NCBI GenBank assembly: GCA_964370375.1
Contig: CAYJIX010000020.1
Coordinates: 1-38,068 of the forward strand
Direction: 5' to 3'
DNA: 38,068 nucleotides
Source: CAYJIX01 sp964370375
GTDB lineage: Bacteria > Desulfobacterota > Desulfovibrionia > Desulfovibrionales > Desulfovibrionaceae
In this document: positions 7,698-16,423 of the stretch, in pieces
Position numbering within the stretch: the first letter of the stretch is position 1
How the letters are laid out: the number at the start of each line of letters is the position of its first letter
Program-made: the position numbers and the translations under genes
Notes under the pieces: model-generated
The model's input: the letters and a program-made list of their open reading frames with translations, nothing else
Told to the model about the DNA's origin: nothing
The model's database searches: none

Positions 7698-9071
7698 ATG
7701 CGTGATGAAGCCTTTCTTATTCTAATACAGCCTGTCAGTTTTACTTTGGATGTGTACGTTGAATCTCTAAACAAGCTTTATAATGCTGACGAAAAGCTAG
7801 CTAACATCGGATTTAAAAACCCTAAACATCATATTGGCGAGCAGCCCATCCATTTGGTAAGCTCTAGCTTTGACGACGGGCCGCAATCAAGGCATATTTC
7901 TTTATTAGTAAAAGATATTCCATACAGGCTGGAGCCATCTTTTTTTGAAGAAATACTTCAACATGAAAACTTTGCAGCATTAAAAAATATAACTATCAAC
8001 GCTGAGAAAAGTTTTCTAAGCTTATATATTGTTGATCAATCTGTATTTACATTTTCTTTGCAAGTATGTGTGCAAACACCTGTGGGGAAAAATGATGTAC
8101 AATATAACGATATCATACTTGGTTTTAGAGAGCTTATAAATACAAACAATGGAATCTATGAAAACATAAAAAGCACTATACTTGCGCATACAAAAAAAAC
8201 ATTAACGTCAATAGGCGTTACGCCATCCAATGAAAGCATCTATATCCCTGAACATACTGCACATATTTTTTCCTATTTTACGCAACACTATAACCATGAA
8301 CAGGCCAATGCCATAAATGCTGTGCACGCAGCTGAAGAAGGTATTGATTTTGAACGCTACAAATTGCCTGAAACCACAGCAGATTATTTTGTTCGCTTTG
8401 GCTGGAGTTATACAAGTTTATACGCGGTATCTCAATTTGAGGCAGAAAAATGCCTACAAATATCCATACATTTAAGCGCGCGCTGGTTTTTTTGGAGAAA
8501 ATTTAACTCTACAACCTACGAAAACCTAAAAGAAATCACGTTTGATACTGTGCACATCCAATCCCTTGACAGCATGCTTAATGGGCACAATACCCTTGTT
8601 GCCATTTCACGGGTCCTGTCTGCAAAGGATTTTCAGTTCATCTCTACCCTTAAACCGTGGCAAGAAAACATCTACTCCAAAACACAAGCGTATTGGAAAG
8701 TGCCTTCCTTACGTGAAGAAACCCTATTGACACTTGATACCGTCAAAGGCGTTATTGAAAGGAAAATGGAGCAATACAGCCAAAAATTGCAACAAAAGCA
8801 ATCTTCAATCCTTTTTTTAATCGCATCGGTAGAAATTTTTGCAATAATCGGGCACCTTAACGATTATTTAACAGTTGTAACCATTAATAACCTGCCCAAG
8901 AGTTTGCATTTTCTCAGCTTTGAAGGCTTTAATACCTTTGTTACTTTTATCCCCTTACTGCTTATAATAGGATTTGCAGTAGCCATGTTTTATATAGCAG
9001 ATTACAGTCTTTCCCTTGTTTTTAATAGAAAATATAGAAACCTTTTAAAATATTTTAGCAACAAGGAGTAA
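7698..9071 (+). CDS. Unrecognised membrane-anchored protein, two C-terminal TM helices
   Basis: A 457-residue protein that I do not recognise. About 365 residues of mixed, hydrophilic sequence are followed by a Gln-rich helix (about 365-375, likely coiled coil). Two hydrophobic segments come next: one starting SSILFLIASVEIFAIIG and one around FIPLLLIIGFAVAMFYIA. A short basic tail with KYRNLLKYF ends the protein. Both ends should therefore be cytoplasmic. The overall shape (large soluble part, coiled helix, two terminal TMs) resembles CorA-type proteins, but the GMN motif of that family is absent. The ATG at 7698 is chosen for AAAGGTG upstream. It starts 37 bases after the SET gene and is visibly AT-richer than later genes, which may point to acquisition. 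Confidence 0.75.
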   Translation: MRDEAFLILIQPVSFTLDVYVESLNKLYNADEKLANIGFKNPKHHIGEQPIHLVSSSFDDGPQSRHISLLVKDIPYRLEPSFFEEILQHENFAALKNITINAEKSFLSLYIVDQSVFTFSLQVCVQTPVGKNDVQYNDIILGFRELINTNNGIYENIKSTILAHTKKTLTSIGVTPSNESIYIPEHTAHIFSYFTQHYNHEQANAINAVHAAEEGIDFERYKLPETTADYFVRFGWSYTSLYAVSQFEAEKCLQISIHLSARWFFWRKFNSTTYENLKEITFDTVHIQSLDSMLNGHNTLVAISRVLSAKDFQFISTLKPWQENIYSKTQAYWKVPSLREETLLTLDTVKGVIERKMEQYSQKLQQKQSSILFLIASVEIFAIIGHLNDYLTVVTINNLPKSLHFLSFEGFNTFVTFIPLLLIIGFAVAMFYIADYSLSLVFNRKYRNLLKYFSNKE

Positions 9072-9130
9072 CTTTTTTTGCAAGACATGGCATCTTGCAA
9101 AGCTTACTTGAACACATAAAGGAGGCTTAT

Positions 9131-9721
9131 ATGTTCGCACTTGCCATCAACGGAAGCCCTCGTAAAGACGGCAACACCTATCTAATGTTACAAGAGGTCC
9201 TAAAACCGCTCCAAGATGCCGGTTGGGATGCAAACATCATGCATGTTGGAAATATTCATGGCTGCCGCGCCTGCTATGGGTGCAGAAAACAGATGAACCA
9301 ACGCTGTGTGTTTGATAAAGATGGTTTTAATGCTTTATTTGAACATATGGTTCGCGCAGACGCGATCATTTTGGGCTCTCCCACCTATTATACAGATGTC
9401 ACCGCGGAAATGAAGGCACTGATCGATCGCGCAGGCTTTGTGGCAGGAGCCAATAACCGCTTGTTCCAAGGCAAGATAGGTGCAGCTGTCGTGGTTGCAC
9501 GTCGTGGAGGATCTATACATGCCTTTGACAGCATGAACCACATGTTCCACATCTCCCGCATGATCCTTCCCGGTTCTACCTACTGGAATATTGGCTATGG
9601 GCGCGATAAGGGCGATGTGCTGAACGATACAGAAGGATTAGCCAACATGAACCACCTTGGGCGGATGATCAACTGGCTTGGCACAGCACTTCAAGGGCAT
9701 AAAGACACCTTGCCTGAATAA
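9131..9721 (+). CDS. Iron-sulfur-flavoprotein-like NAD(P)H-dependent reductase
   Basis: A 196-residue flavodoxin-fold protein. The FMN phosphate loop is GSPRKDGNT (8-16), and GSPTYYTD is a second flavin-contacting loop. Cysteines C45, C48, C51 and C59 have the spacing CxxCxxCx7C, as in the compact cluster motif of archaeal-type iron-sulfur flavoproteins, so a 4Fe-4S cluster next to FMN is likely. Such proteins pass electrons from ferredoxin or NAD(P)H to oxygen, peroxide or other acceptors. The ATG at 9131 has GGAGG five bases upstream. The gene is last before a strong terminator and follows the unknown membrane protein by 59 bases, so it probably shares that transcript. Confidence 0.85.
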   Translation: MFALAINGSPRKDGNTYLMLQEVLKPLQDAGWDANIMHVGNIHGCRACYGCRKQMNQRCVFDKDGFNALFEHMVRADAIILGSPTYYTDVTAEMKALIDRAGFVAGANNRLFQGKIGAAVVVARRGGSIHAFDSMNHMFHISRMILPGSTYWNIGYGRDKGDVLNDTEGLANMNHLGRMINWLGTALQGHKDTLPE

Positions 9722-9741
9722 TACTCACATACATTTACAAA

Positions 9742-9796
9742 AACAGGGCAGATGTTTTGAGGATTTTTTCCGTAAAACATCTGCCCTTATTTTTTT
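9742..9796. terminator. Strong bidirectional rho-independent terminator
   Basis: A perfect 13-bp stem: GGGCAGATGTTTT (9746-9758) pairs with AAAACATCTGCCC (9774-9786). An A-rich left flank and a T-rich right flank let it act from both sides. It ends the plus-strand accessory genes and the convergent FAD/Fe-S oxidoreductase gene. Confidence 0.92.
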
Positions 9797-9825
9797 GACG
9801 AAAAGGCTATGCCCTTTCAGTATCA

Positions 9826-12800
9826 TCAGTCTTTTGCAGCAACATCCCTTGGCGCTTGCATAGGGATCACGCGGATATTGTTTTCACTTTTCCTGGCAAC
9901 TCTGGATCTAAAAACGCGTAACCATTTTTTTCCCCAACGGGCCCCAAACAGCTGTCTTGCCAGCCATTCTGACACATGCAGTACAGGGCGTTGCTTTTGT
10001 TGCTGTAGCATGATCCTTGTTAGGCCCACTTTACACGAAGGGCAAGACACCAATACCGGAAACGTTAAGGAAACGCCTTTCAGGTCAACCGCCAAACGCT
10101 GGGCTTTGCGCTGGCGTAATTCATTATAAATATGCGGCGATGAAATGGCGCCCATGCCGGATTCTCCACAACATCCGGTATGAGGAGTTATTTGCACGCC
10201 AAGCTTTTCTCCAAGGCGTTTATAGTACGCTTTACTGTTGCCTATTTTCATAAGAGCAGCTTCTTCTGCATGGCAGGACACGTGATACACTGCTTTTGCA
10301 CCAATTTCACGGTTTTGTGGTGCTATTTCTGCAATTGCAGTATCGAGCCGCGGCACTATATAAGACATGATATCCACAATACCAGATTGACCTTCTTGCG
10401 CGTCCTTGCCAAAAACTTCTGTCAATAATCCTGGCAAATCAAGGGATTGAAGCCCTTCTCGGCACGTGGGGCAAGCGATGACCACTTGCCGCACAATAAG
10501 ACCTGCTTGCCTTGCCTGTTCAAGGGCTTTGCGCAACAGATCCCTGCTTGCTTTGCGATTGACAGCAAAATCGTTCAAGGCGCCTGATGCTATAAGGGGA
10601 TACCCACAGCACACATGCTGGGAAGGCAGCACCACGCCAACGCCGCTCTCTAAAAGCAACGCTAAGGACGATAGGCCTATGCCGCGGGAAAAAAGGCTCC
10701 CTCCGCAACCTGGGAAATACAAAACAGCCTCTGTAACAGGATTGCCGTTGTGATCAGGCACAAAGCAGTTTCCGCGTTCAGGGTGCAGTGCTTCGTATAA
10801 GTTGCGGTACCCAAGGTTTGGCCCCTTGCCAGAAAATAGCGGATTGGCCATGCGCCGTGTTAAAAAAGGCAAGACATCAAGCAAACGGTTTTGCAATTGC
10901 TGACCAAAGGCTGCGGCCTTGGCCATTTGCGGAATCCGCACTGTTGGCTTTTGCGCAATCCAAGACAGTGCGCGCTCTTTAACAGGGTGTCCGCCGGCAC
11001 CTTCGCCCACCAAAAAGGCTCGCAGTTGCAAGGCCACTTCTGCTGAAGGAATTTTTACGGGACATACCGTTTCACAGCGGCCACAGCCGGTGCAATGTTC
11101 AGAAAGCTCACGCAACGCCTCCAAAAGATAGGCAGAAATACGCCCCGTGGTGACTTGTGAATAATACACTGCCTCCACGATGGCGCCCAAAACCATATTT
11201 TTATTGCGCGGATGGTAATGGATTGAGCGCTCAGGATAAAGCATAGGGCAGACTTCCTTACATTTGCCGCACCGTGTACATATCTGTACCAGTGAAAGCA
11301 AACGGATAAGCCCTTCTGTATCCGGCAAACCGCTTTCGCGTAAATCATTGATCAATCTGTTGAACGAAAAGGTAAAGGGCCGTACAGGCAAATCCTTTTG
11401 GGTGAGCTTAGCAGGATTGAACACGTCACGCGGATCCACTCTGGCCTTAAACAGGCGAATAGCTTCCATTTTTTCCTGCCCCAAAAAGGCCAGCTTCGTG
11501 ATGCCAATGCCGTGTTCACCCGACACTGCGCCGTTCATGCGCTGGGCCACTTCCATGACTTCCATCGCCACATCTTCGGCAAGTTCAAGCATTTCTAGGT
11601 CATTGGAATTTACAGGAATATTTACATGGCAATTGCCATCGCCTGCATGCATGTGACTTGCCACAATAACACGGCTGGCACACATGTCATCACAAATCCG
11701 TTGCAGCGATTCCGCCTGGTCGGGAAAATCTTCTTTAAGTTTTTGTAAAAAGGCTACGGCATGCGCTTCGATGTCATCGTCAGTTTCTTCCTCGCTTACA
11801 GGCAGCGCGCAATTGCCGTCTTCTTGAGCAACACCGTCAGGCAAAACATTTCTGCCTGCATGCTGGGTTGCAAAGGCCAACTCATCGGCAATGCCTTCAT
11901 GTTCCGGCGACACACCACGCAGACGCGTTACCTCCTGTAAGGCCCTAAGGTAAGCAACGCCTGCACAACGCCTGTTCAAATTCTCCAAAAAAATGGCAAA
12001 ATCCGGAATCTTATGCATGGGAATGACCACGTCTTCGTTGATCTTGAATCCGGATGTGCGCTTGGCAATGGCAGACAAACGGTGCCTGTCTTCCCAAAAA
12101 TGTTCGGCTTCGCGTTCGTCAGCTGCCACCATAAGGGCAACCGTATCACGCTGCCCCACGATGGCGACGATTTCTGCCACACAACGATCCAACAAAGGGG
12201 CTTCATCTCCATCAACCTGTAAAATGATCACAGATATGGGCAAACCTTCATGACGTAAAGATTTACGTTCATAACCAAGGGCTTGCACATATTTGGCATT
12301 AAACTCTTCAAGGGCTGATAGGCGAGCATAATCGCCTTCTTGGCGGATTTTGTCGCGCAAGGCTACAATTTCGCCAATAACAACAGCAGCTTCATGCATG
12401 GATGAACCGTAAAACTCCAGCACCATAACCCTAGATAACGCAGGGCGCGGATGCACCACAAAGGTGGCCTCGGTGATGATGCCGTCAACGCCTTCTTTTT
12501 GCATCCCGGGCAGACCTCCAAGGGCCTTGTCCGTCACGTCCTTGCCAAGGCCCGGCAGGCGAATATCATCGCCTTTAAGCTCTACCACATTGCGCACGCC
12601 GCCGCTAAGGTCGCGCACTTCAAACGTGGCAACTTCATTGGATAAAATTTTATGCCGTGGATGATTTACACGCACGATTTCAATGATCTCACCTGTTGGC
12701 GTTACCATTTTCCATGATAATAAATTGTCAAGCGTCGTTCCGTATTCAAACGCGCAAGGGCCGCCGGAATTTTCTGCCACATTCCCACCAATGGTGGATG

Positions 12801-13506
12801 CTGAGCGCGAAGCAGGGTCAATGGTCAATAAATAGCCGTCTTTAGCTACAGATTCAACCGCTGCTTGCGTGATGACGCCTGCTTGCAGGGTTACGGTCAT
12901 GGTTTCTGTATCCACAGGCTGCACTTGCGTAAGGCGTGTTAAGCGCACAATGACAGAACGTTTGCGCACAGGCACAGCTCCGCCCGTCATACCGGAAGCT
13001 CCACCACTTGGGATAAGCGCGAACTTCATTTCATTAGCAAGGCATATAAGACGTCGGATTTCTTCATCATTGCTTGGCTCAACCACAAGAAGTGGCAATT
13101 CCATGCGCAAGTCTGTAGCATCGGTAGAACAGGCTACAAGGGCACCGGGGCTGGTTATAATAGCGTCTTCGGGAAGCCATTCTTTTAGGCGTTGCGCGAT
13201 CTGCACTCGGGCCGCAGCTTCTGCTTCAAAGCCGCTCCAAAAAAGCGTGATGCCTTCGCTGATACTCGTTGCAAAATGGTGCGCTAAAGCAAAAACTTCT
13301 CGGTCAAAACGCGCCTTTACCGACGCCTTAACCGCCACAGGATCCACAAAAGGATTGTACACCACCAAAAAAAGTTCCTCAGCAATTTCAATAGCTAAGG
13401 CACGAACAGCCTGGGGCCAAGCGCGAAAATCCGTAAGGTCAATTCGTAAAATACGATGCACAACAAAATCAGGCGCAATAGAAATGTGAGGTCCTTTATG
13501 TGGCAT
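9826..13506 (-). CDS. FAD-binding and Fe-S oxidoreductase fusion (GlcD/GlpC-like, probable D-lactate dehydrogenase)
   Basis: A 1226-residue fusion. A PCMH-type FAD domain begins near residue 140 (VVEPSNDEEIRRL, PSGGASGMTGGAVP). The FAD-oxidase C-terminal domain holds HAGDGNCHV (about 620) and SGEHGIG (about 663). Two 4Fe-4S motifs follow: CTRCGKCKEVCP (about 742) and CTGCGRCETVCP (about 805). Two CCG cysteine-rich domains of the heterodisulfide-reductase/GlpC type complete it (YFPGCGGSLF near 934 and CCGYP near 967; SCHAEEA near 1079 and CCGESGMG near 1115). The family oxidises 2-hydroxyacids such as D-lactate or glycolate and passes electrons to membrane carriers. In sulfate reducers it supports growth on lactate. 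The ATG at 13506 has GAAAGGCG upstream. The exact substrate is not provable here. Confidence 0.88.
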   Translation of the reverse strand: MPHKGPHISIAPDFVVHRILRIDLTDFRAWPQAVRALAIEIAEELFLVVYNPFVDPVAVKASVKARFDREVFALAHHFATSISEGITLFWSGFEAEAAARVQIAQRLKEWLPEDAIITSPGALVACSTDATDLRMELPLLVVEPSNDEEIRRLICLANEMKFALIPSGGASGMTGGAVPVRKRSVIVRLTRLTQVQPVDTETMTVTLQAGVITQAAVESVAKDGYLLTIDPASRSASTIGGNVAENSGGPCAFEYGTTLDNLLSWKMVTPTGEIIEIVRVNHPRHKILSNEVATFEVRDLSGGVRNVVELKGDDIRLPGLGKDVTDKALGGLPGMQKEGVDGIITEATFVVHPRPALSRVMVLEFYGSSMHEAAVVIGEIVALRDKIRQEGDYARLSALEEFNAKYVQALGYERKSLRHEGLPISVIILQVDGDEAPLLDRCVAEIVAIVGQRDTVALMVAADEREAEHFWEDRHRLSAIAKRTSGFKINEDVVIPMHKIPDFAIFLENLNRRCAGVAYLRALQEVTRLRGVSPEHEGIADELAFATQHAGRNVLPDGVAQEDGNCALPVSEEETDDDIEAHAVAFLQKLKEDFPDQAESLQRICDDMCASRVIVASHMHAGDGNCHVNIPVNSNDLEMLELAEDVAMEVMEVAQRMNGAVSGEHGIGITKLAFLGQEKMEAIRLFKARVDPRDVFNPAKLTQKDLPVRPFTFSFNRLINDLRESGLPDTEGLIRLLSLVQICTRCGKCKEVCPMLYPERSIHYHPRNKNMVLGAIVEAVYYSQVTTGRISAYLLEALRELSEHCTGCGRCETVCPVKIPSAEVALQLRAFLVGEGAGGHPVKERALSWIAQKPTVRIPQMAKAAAFGQQLQNRLLDVLPFLTRRMANPLFSGKGPNLGYRNLYEALHPERGNCFVPDHNGNPVTEAVLYFPGCGGSLFSRGIGLSSLALLLESGVGVVLPSQHVCCGYPLIASGALNDFAVNRKASRDLLRKALEQARQAGLIVRQVVIACPTCREGLQSLDLPGLLTEVFGKDAQEGQSGIVDIMSYIVPRLDTAIAEIAPQNREIGAKAVYHVSCHAEEAALMKIGNSKAYYKRLGEKLGVQITPHTGCCGESGMGAISSPHIYNELRQRKAQRLAVDLKGVSLTFPVLVSCPSCKVGLTRIMLQQQKQRPVLHVSEWLARQLFGARWGKKWLRVFRSRVARKSENNIRVIPMQAPRDVAAKD

Positions 13507-13830
13507 AAAAAACGCCTTTCGCAAAATCGGGTAAAGAGGGTGCGTAAATCGTATGCAAAAGGTACATCTTCTGCATACTTTGTCCAAAACAAGACGCTAC
13601 GGTGTCGTACTATCGCGCATTAAAGCAATATAATACTTTATAAAAATCAGGCTAGTGCAAATCCACTTTTTCCTACAAAAAACTTGTAGACCATTGTTTA
13701 CTTGTTGCGACAAGCTTTTATATATACTAGGATTCATCATGTTTGGCAAGGTTCGTCAGCTAGGAGCACCTGCTAGGGTGCACCAGATCAACCTACCCGT
13801 AACTTTCGTAACTAGATTGATGAGATCACC
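13507..13830. other. Intergenic region with predicted promoter and leader
   Basis: Divergent space of 324 bases. Its right part holds the predicted promoter and folded leader of the methyltransferase gene, listed separately. The left part (13507-13690) should hold the promoter of the oxidoreductase gene; I see AT-rich sequence but no site I would defend. Confidence 0.4.
13702..13824 (+). promoter_or_regulatory. Possible promoter and structured 5' leader of the methyltransferase gene
   Basis: A TATACT -10 element (13723-13728) with a weak TTGTTG 15 bases before it predicts a start near 13735. The following leader of about 95 bases can fold as a closed multi-stem unit. TTCATCA (13733-13739) pairs with TGATGAG (13818-13824). 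AGGTT (13749-13753) pairs with AACCT (13790-13794). GCACC (13766-13770) pairs with GGTGC (13777-13781). The outer stem ends only six bases before the ATG and could mask the ribosome site. It matches no riboswitch consensus that I know. Folding by eye is weak evidence. Confidence 0.3.
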
Positions 13831-14757
13831 ATGTACACCGTTTACTTAGCAGCAAAGGGTTTCACCCATGAACTTCTTGCTGAACTTGCTCTTAACGCCA
13901 TAAAGCCTACGGCCGTGCGCGACAGGCTTGTCCTATGCCAAGGGCCTGCCCAGCGCCTACTATGGGCACAAAACACATGGCGCAATGCAGAATTTTTGCC
14001 CGTTGATTCCATCAAGGATGCCGTGCGTAAACTTGTGACCATCCAGCGCAACTGGCATTTGTATTCGGTGACAGAGCACCGCCGCGCTGCCCTTATCCAA
14101 GAAGCCTTGCCCCACGTTGGGCATAAACCCCTGTCGTTTGGCAGCCCTGCGCCGTCAGCTCCTTTAGGCGCATGGACGTTGTGGGATCACAAAACCGTGC
14201 TTTTTGCGCCTTCTTGCAGCTCGCCCTTTGCCCATGGTGAAGTTCATTTTCAGGAAAACAAAACAGACCCCCCAAGTCGGGCCTATTTAAAACTTTGGGA
14301 ATTGTTCACGCTAGCAGGCACCTGTCCAAAACCACATGAAACCTGCCTTGACCTTGGCGCTGCCCCTGGCGGCTGGACGTGGGTTTTGGCAAGCCTTGGC
14401 GCCACGGTGCATAGCGTTGACAAAGCAGCCCTTGCGCCCAATGTGGCTGCCATGCCCAAGGTAAAAAGCATCCGCGGTAGCGGCTTTGGCCTTGACCCCT
14501 TACATTGTGAGCCTGTGGACTGGGTTTTTTCTGATATGATTTGCTATCCAGAACGGCTGTATAAACTGGTAGAACGCTGGATTTCTTCCCAAAAATGCAG
14601 GTACATGGTTTGCACGTTAAAATTTCAAGGCGCAACAGATTATGCCACGATTGCTCGCTTTGCAGAGGTTGAGCACTCGCAAATCATCCACCTATCCTGC
14701 AATCGACATGAAGTTACATGGCTATGGAGCAAAGATGGAACCTTGGCTGTTCAATAA
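13831..14757 (+). CDS. RlmM/FtsJ-like SAM-dependent RNA 2'-O-methyltransferase
   Basis: A 308-residue protein. The N-terminal half (about 1-130) is the partly degenerate region that RlmM-type enzymes use for RNA binding. The C-terminal half is a Rossmann-fold FtsJ domain. The AdoMet motif is DLGAAPGGWTWVL, with the acidic residue in VDKAAL. The FtsJ K-D-K-E tetrad can be placed: Lys in RAYLKLWE, Asp in FSDM, Lys in CTLKFQ and Glu in RHEVTWLW. Escherichia coli RlmM methylates C2498 of 23S rRNA; the same role is likely but not proven, since this protein is shorter (RlmM is about 365 residues). It stands alone and ends at a strong terminator. Confidence 0.82.
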   Translation: MYTVYLAAKGFTHELLAELALNAIKPTAVRDRLVLCQGPAQRLLWAQNTWRNAEFLPVDSIKDAVRKLVTIQRNWHLYSVTEHRRAALIQEALPHVGHKPLSFGSPAPSAPLGAWTLWDHKTVLFAPSCSSPFAHGEVHFQENKTDPPSRAYLKLWELFTLAGTCPKPHETCLDLGAAPGGWTWVLASLGATVHSVDKAALAPNVAAMPKVKSIRGSGFGLDPLHCEPVDWVFSDMICYPERLYKLVERWISSQKCRYMVCTLKFQGATDYATIARFAEVEHSQIIHLSCNRHEVTWLWSKDGTLAVQ

Positions 14758-14828
14758 GGGCACGCTAAAAGGGGAAAAGATTTACTGCCAAGGCTAATTT
14801 TGCGCCCATGTTTTTTGCTTAGTAAAAC

Positions 14829-14877
14829 AAAATCTCGGCTGATCTAAAGTCATACTTTGAATCAGCCGAGGTTTTTT
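14829..14877. terminator. Bidirectional rho-independent terminator
   Basis: A perfect 10-bp stem: CTCGGCTGAT (14834-14843) and ATCAGCCGAG (14861-14870). TTTTTT follows on the plus strand, and a T-rich run follows on the minus strand. It lies between the convergent methyltransferase gene and der. Confidence 0.9.
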
Positions 14878-14982
14878 ATGTGATTTGAAGAAAACCGTAT
14901 ACTTTAACCCGTGGGATATGTGTAAAGGGTGGCACAAAACCATCCGATACAACCTCTGCGAACACCTATGCACCTTTTATAA

Positions 14983-16359
14983 CTACTTTTTCCCACCGCT
15001 CTTTTTCGTGTGGGATGAACGTAGCCTCACCCTGATAGGCGCGTGCTCAATGCCAAAGAGTCGCCGCAGGTTCCGTTCAAGGTAACGGGCATAGCTATCA
15101 AGGATTCTATCGGCATCACTTACAAAAAAGACAAAAGTTGGCGGGCTTGTTTCAGCTTGGGTTAAGTAGAAAAACTTAGGCCTTACCCTTTTAACAACAG
15201 GTGGTTGGTGTTTGGCCAAAATGTCTTCCATGGCACGGTTCAGCTTGCCTGTGGGCACTCGCACCTGACATTCCTGACGGATTTGCTCAGCTAGGGGTAA
15301 AATCGCGTCAAGTCGCGTTCCACGCATGGCAGAAATATGCATCACCGGCACATGTGGGCAAAACTTAAGGATTTCTTTGAATTCTTTTTCAAGGGCTGCG
15401 CGCTCTTTACGCGCAATAAGGTCAACCTTATTTGCCAAAATCAAAAAGGGTGTTTTGCGCTCAACCAAAAGGTCTATCAAGCGTTTGTCCTGCGCTGTAA
15501 TGCCCTCAATAGCATCAATCATGAACAAAATAACATGAGCTTTGGTGCTGCTTTTGAGTGCGGAATTTACCGAAAACCGCTCCACAGTATCCGTTATTTT
15601 GGTACGTCTGCGCACGCCAGCTGTATCAACAAACACATACGGAACACCGCGCCATTCAAAGGGCACATCCACACTGTCGCGCGTGGTGCCTGCCACATCG
15701 CTGACAATCATACGCTCTTCACTGACAAAAGCATTGACAAGTGACGATTTACCGGCATTGGGACGCCCCAAAAGGGCAAGGCGTAAAGGCGCGTCCTCGG
15801 CATCGGCGTCGTCATCGGATTGCACTTCATCTTTTGGTAAAAGCTCTACCAATTCTTCTTCAAGCAGGCGCACATTGTGGCCGTGTTCGGCTGATACAGC
15901 CAAGATAGGAAAGCCAAGCGCATGAAATTCTGCCACAATTTCATCTTCTTTTTCAAGGCCGTCTACCTTATTGACCACAAGCAAAACAGGCTTGCTAAAC
16001 GTGCGAACATACGCAGCTAAATGTTCATCAAACGGCATAAGCCCATCGCGCCCATCCACCACAAGGCACAAGACGGCAGCTTCACGCACGGCAGCTTCGG
16101 TTTGGCGCAAAATCTCTGCCTCAAAACCGCGGATCCCTTCCGGGCCTTCGGCAACCTTGGCATGAGCGTCAAGGGTTACGCCGCCTGTGTCGATAAGCGT
16201 AAACATAGGACGCCCATGCCAGCGCACTGTGCCTGTCATGCGGTCGCGCGTAACGCCCGGCCTATCATGGGTGATAGCTCGATTGCTACGAATAAGCCGA
16301 TTGAACAGGGTTGATTTGCCCACGTTGGGCCGCCCTAAAAGGGCAATTTGTGACAGCAT
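14983..16359 (-). CDS. der: Ribosome-assembly GTPase Der (EngA)
   Basis: A 458-residue protein with two tandem GTPase domains and a C-terminal KH-like domain, the arrangement unique to Der. Domain 1 has GRPNVGKST, DTGG and NKVD. Domain 2 has GRPNAGKSS, DTAGV and NKVD. The C-terminus ends in a basic tail (SSHTKKSGGKK). Der binds the 50S subunit and is needed for its maturation. The ATG at 16359 has AAGGACG upstream. It lies 64 bases downstream of serS on the same strand with no terminator between them, so they are likely co-transcribed. An acidic linker (DDDADAEDA) joins the two GTPase domains, as is usual in the family. Confidence 0.97.
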   Translation of the reverse strand: MLSQIALLGRPNVGKSTLFNRLIRSNRAITHDRPGVTRDRMTGTVRWHGRPMFTLIDTGGVTLDAHAKVAEGPEGIRGFEAEILRQTEAAVREAAVLCLVVDGRDGLMPFDEHLAAYVRTFSKPVLLVVNKVDGLEKEDEIVAEFHALGFPILAVSAEHGHNVRLLEEELVELLPKDEVQSDDDADAEDAPLRLALLGRPNAGKSSLVNAFVSEERMIVSDVAGTTRDSVDVPFEWRGVPYVFVDTAGVRRRTKITDTVERFSVNSALKSSTKAHVILFMIDAIEGITAQDKRLIDLLVERKTPFLILANKVDLIARKERAALEKEFKEILKFCPHVPVMHISAMRGTRLDAILPLAEQIRQECQVRVPTGKLNRAMEDILAKHQPPVVKRVRPKFFYLTQAETSPPTFVFFVSDADRILDSYARYLERNLRRLFGIEHAPIRVRLRSSHTKKSGGKK

Positions 16360-16423
16360 GGGGCGTCGTCCTTACCGAAAAAATCCGGTTGTTGTAAATG
16401 GTTATCACGTGTTTGAGCGTCGA

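Noticed and set aside
7698..9071. CorA-type magnesium channel
   Set aside because: Two C-terminal TM helices fit the layout, but the GMN signature loop is missing and no other family residue was found.
12869..13489. 206-codon plus-strand frame opposite the FAD/Fe-S gene
   Set aside because: Antisense to the conserved FAD domain; Ser/Thr/Arg-rich translation typical of a shadow frame.
13733..13824. Known riboswitch (SAM, TPP, FMN, cobalamin, preQ1)
   Set aside because: None of the conserved cores of those classes could be found; only generic stems are visible.
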